Of a DNA stretch of 64,000 nt, positions 23,996 to 64,000 are shown one piece after another (positions within the stretch are counted from its first letter, which is position 1; each line of letters starts with the position of its first letter). The position numbers and the translations under genes were made by a program. Origin of the DNA: Alviniconcha marisindica. Its lineage: Eukaryota > Mollusca > Gastropoda > Provannidae. The stretch covers positions 367,501 through 431,500 of the forward strand of contig JABMCL010001863.1 in NCBI GenBank assembly GCA_018857735.1. Direction: 5' to 3'. The notes beneath the pieces are model-generated. The model searched no databases and was not told where the DNA came from. It saw nothing but the letters and a program-made list of their open reading frames with translations.

Positions 23996-24400
23996 AAACA
24001 AGATCCAAACACATAAAAGGTTAAAAAAAAGTGCTATTTATTATGCGTTTTTATGACAAAACACAGCTTGTGAATTTTTGGGGTAAGCCCCTTTTTCAAG
24101 CTAGAAAACAACATCTAAACAACAGTTACATGGTGAAAAATGAGATGTAGGAGACTTATCTGGTTTTGGTTAACTGTTTTGTTGTTGTTTAATGTCCAGT
24201 GGTTGGAAGAAACTTCCCAACACCGGAGACCAAATCTTTGATTCTTCCAAACACTGGACACCAAAAGGTTTTCACTGTTTAACTGTTGTTTAAGTGTTGT
24301 TTTGTAGTTTGAAAGGGGGCTTACTCTGAAAATTCGCATGTTGTGTTTTATCATAATAAGCAGTGTTCTTTTTAACCTTTTATGTATTTGGATCTTGTCC
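23996..24400. repeat. Inverted repeat pair of a dispersed element (family D)
   Basis: The left arm 23996-24128 (AACAAGATCCAAACACATAA, then GGGGTAAGCCCCTTTTTCAA) is the imperfect reverse complement of the right arm 24266-24400. The spacer is about 137 bp. A third copy occurs at 28262-28395. Confidence 0.8.
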
Positions 24401-25760
24401 AAAAAGGTTATGGGTTCTTGAAAACAGTAGCATTCCATCCAGTTCTTGTAACAATGCAGTTGCATTCTAATTCTCATGGTTGGGATAAGTGGTTTTCCAT
24501 GGAGAGGGTGTACTGGATTTGGGTGCTTTTTTCTTCTTCTTCACCAGTGATGCTTACAGTTACAGAGCACACACTATGCACAAGAGAACCCCACAGAAGA
24601 AACAGATTGCGGCAAAGTGTAAAAAAACAAAACAAAAAAACAACTAGCAAGTAATTGATTGAAACAAACAGATTAGATCTCACACATTTGTATGAGCATT
24701 TAATGAAGTTTATGGGGGTCTTTTATTTGTATTTTATTTTGTAAGTTTTTAGCCTTTTACTTGTTGCATGCATGTACATTTTGAAATAACTTATTTGCAA
24801 CCAAAAATAGTGGTGGACAATTGCGTCCATAAATATATCTTGTTCCCGTCTCTGCCTTTTCCCCATTTCGTTTCTTCCATTAGTTTTTCTGGTGTCATTA
24901 CTGTTAGTGTTAACAGTGATCAGCTTCATATTCTTAAAGCACACTCTTTGCCTTTTTCTACTTTTCCTTTGTGCGTGACATTTATCAGGACCTTCATATT
25001 GACATATGTATATATATATAATTTATTCATAACGAAAAAGTGTAGAACCAGAAGGACCTCATCGTTTGTACATGTACCAGGACCTTACTTTTCATTTGTA
25101 GCGTATGTTGGAAACTCAGAATGGTGTGAGAAGTGATGTTTCAAATTTTCAAAATCGTTACCCACTTGTACCTACCAGGCATCAGATTTTCCCCGTCAGT
25201 GAAGGAGCAGCAGGGGTCGTTCTTGAGATTCAAACAAATCTGAGAGAACTATATTCAGGTACTTTGTTATTGTATGGCAGCGTTTTGATAACAAATGTCT
25301 GAACAACATAATCTTCATGAGGCTTTGCATCCTAACCCCCACTTTACTTTTCCATCAAAAATGATATTTCTGCAGCAGATGTTTGACCTGTATCTGATAG
25401 ATGATCAGTTTAGTGGAGAAGTATGAACCATCTCAGAGTGCTCATGTGTTATAAGGTTTACAAGGTCATGCCCAGGAGAGTTGTGCAAAGTGGGCTGCGT
25501 TGTGTCATTTTGATTGTGAAATCAGTTTGAGCATTGTGATATTAGACGATGAATGAAACGTACAACAGCATGTGACTTTGAAGCAGAGAAACAACATGTT
25601 GCATGACCATCCTCTTGCTATTAATGTTGGTCGCAATGCAGTGTCTTATTTGATGTGTAGGTGTGTTTGTAAGGCAATGTGCCATCCCACTTAATGTGGA
25701 AGATGGGCCACTGTACAAATTGTCTTTATTAGTGTGTACATATCTGCACAAAGGACAGTG
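24401..25760. other. Intergenic or long 3' UTR sequence
   Basis: AT-rich sequence without coding motifs. It ends near a canonical AATAAA on the plus strand. Confidence 0.4.
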
Positions 25761-25761
25761 C

Positions 25762-25767
25762 AATAAA
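25762..25767 (+). terminator. Candidate poly(A) signal for the plus-strand FoxM-like gene
   Basis: AATAAA occurs about 4.6 kb past the last FoxM stop and appears to be the first canonical hexamer on that strand after it. Polyadenylation here is not proven. Confidence 0.35.
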
Positions 25768-25901
25768 CATTTTCATAAGTGTATGTGTTTATAAGTGTGG
25801 TATGAAAAGACTTACTATATAGCTGATCCAACAAAACAATAATAACAGTTTGAATCAAGCACACTAGCTCAAACAAATCTTTTTCAACATACTGACTGAT
25901 T

Positions 25902-25922
25902 CTCTCTCTCTCTCTCTCTCTC
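25902..25922. repeat. (TC)n microsatellite
   Basis: About ten TC units. Confidence 0.9.
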
Positions 25923-25972
25923 ACACTCCATTTGCAACACTCAAAGAAGTAATTTTCTGTAGAAAAAATATG

Positions 25973-25978
25973 TTTATT
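25973..25978 (-). terminator. Candidate distal poly(A) signal on the minus strand
   Basis: TTTATT on the plus strand reads AATAAA on the minus strand. It faces the plus-strand hexamer 206 bp away and could end the KIF21 transcript. Nearer minus-strand AATAAA sites (for example at 31938-31943) compete. Confidence 0.25.
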
Positions 25979-26389
25979 CAATACAACACACAGCACCACT
26001 CTAAGTTATTGTACAGTTATACATGTAATAATAAATATTCACAGTACATTGTAAACCAGTATCAACATTCTCACAACTTTATCCAGAATACCATCCAAAA
26101 ACCAGCCAATGCTACAAAACATGCAGCATCTTTCTTGCCAACACTCTCCCAAAATAAACTGTTTGGCAAAACATCACCCCACAAAAAGGTAATGTTGATC
26201 ATGTCTGTGAGTACACATGTACCCAAAACCCAATATATGAATAATTCATTACAAATAAAACCAAGCTGAACTTTTTCATCAGAAATTGTCTGAGTAAATC
26301 AGGGTGATCAAATGAGGTCCAGATTTTTTGCAGACTAGACAGCTGTAGAAAATCTACATGATCAAGTATACGACATGATTGTATCACTC

Positions 26390-26760
26390 CACAGCTCATG
26401 AGACCAAAGGATGAAAACATAGCGATTGCTCTTCAGTGATCAAAGTATAACATGCCATTTATTTTGAATTAGAGCAATCGCTCTCTAAGAGACCCTAGAA
26501 TATGAAATGATTACAACAATCACCCTCAGTCTCTGAGACCAAAATGTATCGGATAATTTCACTCTGGCGACTGCTCCGAGAGACCCAAGTACAGTTTAAG
26601 CATTTATAGTAATCACTTCCAGTCTAGAACCAAGAGACAAGCATACTGAATAATAGTGATTACTCTGAATTTAAGAGTAAGATGTATACTGCATAATGAT
26701 GATCCCTTTTGATGTAGGAGACAGGTATAATGAATGATTATACCGAGACAGCAGACTATA
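26390..26760. repeat. Degenerate repeat of about 70-80 bp
   Basis: Imperfect blocks of GAGACCAAA, GCGATTGCTCT and ATACTGAATAA recur. AGCGATTGCTCT at about 26421 and AGAGCAATCGCT at about 26471 form a short inverted pair. Confidence 0.45.
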
Positions 26761-27954
26761 TGGAATTCAGTGATGGAGACAATTTACTGCTGTATATTAT
26801 ATACTGAATAAGATCTTTTCCATGAAGTTAATCTGTATACACCATGGGACCGTTGTAATGCTTTATTCATTAATACATAGGATATAAATGATAATACACA
26901 GGAAAAATGCAGCATTACAGATATAAACTAATAAATAAGCCATCAATGTAGTGAAGTATTTCCTGATATTTATTTTGATACAATTTATGATGTGCCGCCT
27001 AAAACTTGCATCTCTTCAGGTGGGAGTTCACTTCCAAACATCACGGCAGTAACTAATGCACAGCTCTGCGTGCACCAAAACAGAAGCCAAAAAATGACTC
27101 CATCTTCTGGAGGTATTTAAGCCATGTGCACACAAAACTGAACAGAATAAATGCAAGAAATTAATGCCTTGGGTTGTAGTCCTTACGTCAGACTCAAAAG
27201 AATGACCGCAATTATTGTGTATTGTATTGTCAAGTTGCCCGCCTTGATCTCTACCCCTATTTTAATGTGTGCACACACACACACTGACACACACAGGATC
27301 TGCTGTAGAGAATCCTGAAACTTTCTCATTGAAGCTAACAACCACAAGACATTCTGATACCAGCTGAACAATTAACATGATACCAGCTGGAAGAATGTTC
27401 CACCCACTGATGTAAGGGCCTAAAAAAAATTGTGGTGCCAAGTGTTTGCCAGAGCATTTTTATCTCATTCACCTGCGATCAAGCTTAGCTTGGCTCCTTC
27501 TGTAAGTATGAGTTTATCACCCCCCCCCCCCCACACACACACACACACACAAAAGTCCATGCAAACGGTTAGGTTTAAAAAAAAAAAAAAAAGGCAATCA
27601 AAAAAGAAAAATAAGGGGGTGTCAAATCCACTCATACTGAGTGGCTCATCATGATCTGTCACTCAAATCTTGGCCACATGCTAACTGTGAAACATTCTCA
27701 TGCAAGTTCCACAGTGATCTTGTGGGGCCTGCTTCCACAACTGGAGTAGTCAACATTACTTTTACCATCAACTTATTTTATTTTTAGGTTGTAACAGATT
27801 TGCCTAGACTGCACAATAATAAAAAAAGACATGACCAAGAAAATGCTGCAACATCTCTAGCTGAATGTTTGACCACAACTGTTTATTTTCCGAGGTACTG
27901 TTCAGCAGGCTGTTGGCAGAAAGCTGATCTGCCTGCTAAATGAGAGAGCGGAGT

Positions 27955-28278
27955 AAGTTGGCAAATGGATTTTAATGTCCTGTCAACCACAGAGGGTTCT
28001 CTCACGATGAACAATCACGCAATATGCAATTGACTGGACACAAAAACCAACATAGCTCAACCCAAAACAGATAAGTGGTTTAGCTTTCCATCTCATTTTT
28101 TTTAACATTCTTCAGTTGGAGTTAGTTGGCAAATGGATTTTAATGTCCTGTCAACTGCACAGGGTTCTCTCCCGATGAACAAACACACAATACGCGATTG
28201 ACCGGACAGGAAAACAACACAGCTCAACCCAAAACAGGTAAGTGGTTTTGCGATCCATCTCATTTTTCATCAGTCTTT
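27955..28278 (+). repeat. Tandem duplication of a dispersed element (about 165 bp, two copies)
   Basis: GTTGGCAAATGGATTTTAAT begins near 27957 and 28125. Both copies share GGGTTCTCTC, GATGAACAA and AGCTCAACCCAAAACAG. A shorter relative (TTAGCAATTGGATTTTAACG) occurs at 28785. Confidence 0.8.
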
Positions 28279-28395
28279 ACCATTTAATCGTTGTTTAAGC
28301 ATCATTTTGTAGCCTGATAAAGGGGATTACCCTGAAAATTTGCAGGTAGTGTGTTGTCCTAATAAACAGTGAACCCTTTATGTGTTTGGACACAA
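28262..28395 (+). repeat. Dispersed repeat family D, third copy
   Basis: GTTGTTTAAGCATCATTTTG, then GATTACCCTGAAAATTTGCA, then CCCTTTATGTGTTTGGACAC matches the right arm of the inverted pair at 24.3 kb. Confidence 0.7.
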
Positions 28396-28399
28396 TACA

Positions 28400-29395
28400 C
28401 GCTCAAGATTCTTCTCACGTCTCAAAACTTTTACTCATGTCTGATGAACAACTTCAAACACAACAGGCCAAAACGGCTCTGTTCACCTGAGAGAACTGTA
28501 TCAAAATGTCTCATGGATTTCTACAGCTGACTGGCAATGAAATGTGGGTCAGAACACTGCAGGGCAACTTTAACTTACTTGGTATGTGCCTTGTGAGGTC
28601 TGATATGGTTAACAGAGCTGTACCTTGCTTCCATCCTGATAATCAACCTTTACAAATACTCAAAAGTTAATCAAAGATTTTTTAACAAATAAAGATGTGC
28701 CTTGAATTGTGTGCGTGTGCGCGTGTGTAAATCTAGTTCACTGCCACCCTTACAACCTCTGACATTTCAACCAGTTTACAGTTGGTTAGCAATTGGATTT
28801 TAACGTCCTATCAAACCAGTTTACAGTCATGCTCTGAACTTCAGAGAATTTCTAGATATAGGAATCAGGGCTGTTTACGATGGTGCAGCAGCAGTTTATC
28901 CATTTTTAACACTAAGCATCCTACCAACCTGAAAGTGCAGCTATGCAGTTTGGACTAAAATGCAGTAGTACACCGTACATAAATAGAATACGATACCTAA
29001 CTGGTATGAATTTGTGTCAGAATGTATGCTATACAGCATGCTCACCTACAGTGAATAATCAGACCATGTCGAATGAGCCTGCACTCAGAAGGAAGCGAGC
29101 GTGTCAAAACTACACAATACGCTCACCGATTTACTATTACGGTTCGCATGTTCTAAGTTAACTACAGAAATATAACCAGCATTTGATTAATGATGAAAGG
29201 ATGACAACGCAGTTGATACAAATTCTGTTTTGATGGGTGTTACCGTTTCTTCTGGGTTCCATGTTGTTAGTTTGATGTTTGCAGTGTTAAGAAGAGACAG
29301 TCCACCATAAACAGCACAGAGACACGCGAGCTTCCATTGCTCGTTAAGTCACACTGCAATCGCACATCAGCACAAATCAAATATATATTATCTTT
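28400..29395. other. Intergenic or 3' UTR sequence, nothing recognised
   Basis: No domain, RNA gene or repeat was identified beyond a short copy of the element noted at 27955. Confidence 0.4.
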
Positions 29396-29745
29396 CCTTG
29401 AGATCATTCTGCCACCTGCTACTGCTGCTGCCAAATTGTCTCTGGAGAGATGGAGCGGGGACCAAGATCCCAGGAGATTGGGGGTGGGGGGGGGGGGGGG
29501 GTCATACCTACCGCTACACTGTCACCACCAGAATGATTCTGCATTAAGATGGGATAAGCAGCAGCGTGAGACAGTTGATTTAAAAAATAAATAAAAAATG
29601 TGGGGGCCTGTTGCAAGACTGTCGACAAATCTCAGTTTATGAAGCATAAGGTGAGATGAAGCAGATTTGAACCCGGGTGCCTCTGCCTACCAGCCATGCA
29701 TCTTGCCACACAGGCCACACCAGCACACAGTGAACACCAGTAGCA
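29396..29745 (-). mobile_element. tRNA-derived SINE, copy 2
   Basis: On the minus strand it starts near 29745 with A-box-like TGGCCTGTGTGG and B box GGTTCAAATCT. The core CATCTTAATGCAGAATCATT then TCTGGTGGTGACAGTGTAG follows at about 29540. A poly-C tract (minus strand) interrupts the distal body. Confidence 0.7.
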
Positions 29746-31960
29746 GTAGTCTTGTACATCTGCGTGTAAACACAAAACAAACAAACAAAACATCTCCCTG
29801 TCTCCTTAAATGCAGCAGTGACTTCTTCTGACAAATCTCTTGTCCTTCGTCTTACAGCTGCCAACAGACTCTAACCGTACGATGGGCATCAACATTTTTA
29901 AACGTGTCCACTTTCAAATTGTTGACATTTTTATTGTCTTTGCTGCAGCACTCACACGCAAACACAAGAGTTGAACTCATAAAGAGTCGTATCATCAGAA
30001 CATACAGTCACCATCAGCATCATTGGTGTCAATGCACTGTGCAGCCTTTCTTTCAGTTTTGCAATGTTCAACATTGGCATAAAGCCAAGAAGTGTATGTG
30101 TACAAGTATACCCAATGGAAAACGGAATGCCTGTATGAACAACAAAGACCACAAACAGCAACATTATAGACTTGACACAAAACAAGTTTTGGCTTTTTCA
30201 ATAGCAGTTAAGAGGCATTTGGTCCACCCTTTGAGATCGGTTGGAATGAGCGCAATACCGGCATACGCTGTATTCCAGCTTCTCGCCATCATTTGGAATG
30301 AGTACATGCCAGCATATGCCATCTTCCAGGTTCTCATACAGGTCCATCGTTATATATCACAGCTCCAACACCGCACGTACTCTTGCTTGCTTGCTCGCAT
30401 TCACAGCGGCTGAACCACATTCATTCCAAAAGCTGTCTTAATGCACTAAGTTTCCCCATCACACTGCTCTAACTACGCACCCCCTTGAAAAACAGGGCAT
30501 GCACTTCACGCACCGCTCCGATAAGGCGCTTGCTCTGTAAGAGCTATACAACTTTCTTTTTCTTCTTTTTCTTTTGGCTACACATATGCACTCCCTCGAA
30601 AAACAGGGCACCCACTTCACACACCGCTCCGATAAGACCCTTGCTCTGTAAGAGCCATACAACTTTATTTTGGGGGGCTGCACATCTTTAACTTCATCGT
30701 TCTCCAGCACTCAGGGGGACTCGTCCATAATTGTCAACACTCAGGACATGACTGAGTCTTGCCTGCCGGGGTCGGGGTGCAGGTGGGGAGCAAGCCCTGC
30801 GTGTGCACGGTGATGATTTCTCCACCAAGACACTGGCTGCGTGCGCACACTGAATGCAGGATCAATTTGCCTGGCTGCTCTCCCTCGAGACAATGGGATT
30901 TTAGAAATTCTTTTTCCTTTTTGAGTGGGGAGGAGTCGGGGATGGAGGGTGAGACGGGGCAGTCTTGTTACTGGAAAGGGGATTATTTATTTTAATGTTC
31001 TTCTCTTTTCTTGGGGTGGGGGGGGGGGGGGTATAGGAAAGGGGATATTTATTTTTATGTGCTTCTCTTTTTCAGGGGGCAGGGGTCTACCAACATTTGA
31101 ATGCCAGAAATCACTCGATCTGATGGATTTCCAGCTTCCACCTTGCCCACGTGCACCCAGGATTCAATACCCCAGCTTTAACTGAAGCAGCCCACAGACA
31201 GCTAACACATCTCATGCAGTCAACACTGAGGAATAACCCCACACTCCAAAAATGTCAGCATTCATGGACCAGCCCTTATGAATAGCTTTGCAGTTCAAAT
31301 GCCAGACTCAACCAAAGTGCACATAAATACAACAAGGACAAATTCAACATACAGAAATGGTACCGGGATTGCAAGGGAATGTACTTGCAGATTTTGGCAG
31401 CAATTCCGAAAAAAATGGAATGACAAAGCACACAGACCTTTCCCTGCGCTTGTTTCAATGAAAAAAAGAAAAGAAAAGAAAAGAGAGAGGGACAGAGAAG
31501 AAGAAACAACTGTACATTAATGACTTGACAGAGACGGGGGCAAAAGGAATTGACACCTCCGGAAGGCAGTAGACAAAAGTTTAAAAGCAACGATGATTTC
31601 AAAACCTCGACCCAACGCATTAGCAGTGTCAGCCTTTCGCCACCACCACCAACCCCGAAGAAAAGCTTAGAAAAACAGAAGAACAAAACAAAAACAAACA
31701 AAAAAACAGCTGCACAAGATGCTGTCATTTCCAGCCTGTGAGTGAAGCAGCAGTATCTGTATTTCGCAGGACCAGGAAAGATCACAGCTAACCACACAGG
31801 CATACTGCCGAGCCCCTGACGACAGGCTACCCCCAGGAAAAAACACTTCTCCTGTCAGACCGCTTTATCAGTAACTGATTTCTCTTTATGTTCCCATGGA
31901 AATCAAATGCTCCCCACAGGCCAGAACCACCACATTTGTTTTATTATTATTATTTTTTTT
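29746..31960. other. Probable KIF21 3' UTR or intergenic sequence
   Basis: Open frames here are short and lack family motifs. Several G-runs occur (about 31018-31030 and 31961-31979). A minus-strand AATAAA at 31938-31943 is a plausible proximal poly(A) site about 1.06 kb past the KIF21 stop. Confidence 0.4.
30478..30675. repeat. 111-bp tandem duplication
   Basis: GAAAAACAGGGCA begins at 30487 and 30598. The shared block CACCGCTCCGATAAG and CTTGCTCTGTAAGAGC is nearly identical. Confidence 0.9.
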
Positions 31961-31984
31961 GGGGGGGGGGGGGGGGGGGTAAAG

Positions 31985-32620
31985 GGGGTCCTGTCATCTG
32001 GGGTTCAGCTGGTATGCCATGTATGCTGAACCACACATGAAGCCCAGAAAGGGGATCTTTCATAGCATGAAGCCCAGAATGGGGATCTTTCATAGCATGC
32101 ATCCCAGAAAGGGGATCTTTCACAATATGAAGCCCAGAAAGGGGATCTTTCATTGAACTGGGCCCAGAAAAGGGGGTTCCTTCACTGGATGTAGACCGGA
32201 AAGGGATCTTTTTAGTGTGAAGCTCAGAAAAGGGATTTTTCACAGCATGGAATCAGAAAAGGGATCCTTCATTGAATGGGGTCCATAAAAGGGGATCTTT
32301 CAAGGGATGTGGTCCTGAAAAGTTTGTTTTTTTCATGGGATGGGGTCCTGAAAAGAGGATCTTTCACTGAATGGGGTCCAAAAAAGAGAATATTTTATGG
32401 GATGGGGTCCAAAAAAGGGGACCTTTCATGGGACAGAGTCTAGAAAAGGGGATCTTTCATGGGACAGTCTAGAAAAGGGGATCTTTGATGGGACAGTCTA
32501 GAAAAGGGGATCTTTCATGGGACAGTCCAGAAAAGGGGATCTTTCGTGGGACAGTCCAGAAAAGGGGATCTTTCGTGGGACAGTCCAGAAAAGGGGATCT
32601 TTTACAGGATGGGGTCCAGA
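31985..32620. repeat. About 29-30-bp minisatellite, degenerate at its left side
   Basis: Units such as CAGAAAGGGGATCTTTCAT plus AGCATGAAGCC on the left become GACAGTCCAGAAAAGGGGAT plus CTTTCGTGG on the right, where copies are almost identical. This is a gradient of age along the array. Confidence 0.9.
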
Positions 32621-32999
32621 GAGGTGGGGTGGGTGGTGGGTGGGGAGCTCTCACTGAACGGGGCCAAACAAAGAAAAGAAAAGGGCTTTCAGTCAATAGG
32701 GTCATTGGAAAGAGGTCTTTTGCCAGGGACTGCACGTCCCAGGAAAACATTTCTTCTAGGCAGGTGGGGGTCTAGAGAACTTGCAGTATTTCTCTCAAGA
32801 TTCTCAAAAGAAAAAAATGGCCCCCACCCCCCTCCCCCAAGGAAAGGTGGTCCGTTTGTCAGATAGGGTACAGGAAAAGTAATATCAAAAAAGCCTGATC
32901 CGTCATCTGGGTAATATTAACAAGGTTGCACCAAACGTCCAAGAACCTTCCGCTGTGTGGAAGGGCAAACCTTCCACCTCTACAGCCACACTTTCCTGA

Positions 33000-64000
<31,001 letters not shown>

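Noticed and set aside
29904..30413. 169-aa plus-strand frame as a secreted protein (hydrophobic N-terminus)
   Set aside because: No splice or family support, low-complexity composition, and it lies in the probable KIF21 3' UTR.

Overview
The window looks like nuclear DNA of an invertebrate animal, most likely a lophotrochozoan and perhaps a marine gastropod mollusc. It has split genes with GT-AG introns, an innexin (invertebrate gap-junction family), an orphan tRNA-derived SINE family, a decayed LINE, and a very high load of CA/TG microsatellites and minisatellites. The phylum is an inference from these features. No bacterial operon, CRISPR array or viral gene is seen. All gene models were built by eye from splice sites, reading phase and remembered family features; no search was run.

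Layout. (1) 1-1711, minus strand: the first two coding exons of an innexin-like gene that runs off the left edge, with a decayed partial copy of its second exon inside the intron. (2) 1.7-9.1 kb: repeats, including a CA microsatellite, a SINE, a frame-broken LINE reverse transcriptase, and a perfect 37-nt-arm hairpin just upstream of the next gene. (3) 9107-about 21138, plus strand: a FoxM-like forkhead transcription factor in six recognised coding exons, with a very large glutamine-rich C-terminal extension whose reading frame is broken near its end. (4) 21.1-33.0 kb: probable long 3' UTRs and intergenic repeats between two convergent genes. (5) 33000-64000, minus strand: the C-terminal half of a KIF21-type kinesin in ten exons (linker plus WD40 propeller), every exon junction keeping phase. 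(6) 56595-59098, plus strand: a three-exon gene of unknown function, inside the 14.9-kb KIF21 intron on the opposite strand and apparently using a GC-AG intron.

The most striking structural theme is that many minisatellites here are not random. In FoxM and in KIF21, tandem arrays repeatedly consist of copies of an exon edge together with its splice donor or acceptor, decaying away from the genuine exon. A 600-bp (UG)n tract also directly abuts the acceptor of a frame-neutral KIF21 WD40 exon. The genes do not form one pathway: a gap-junction channel, a cell-cycle-type forkhead factor, a microtubule motor and an unidentified basic protein are simply neighbours.
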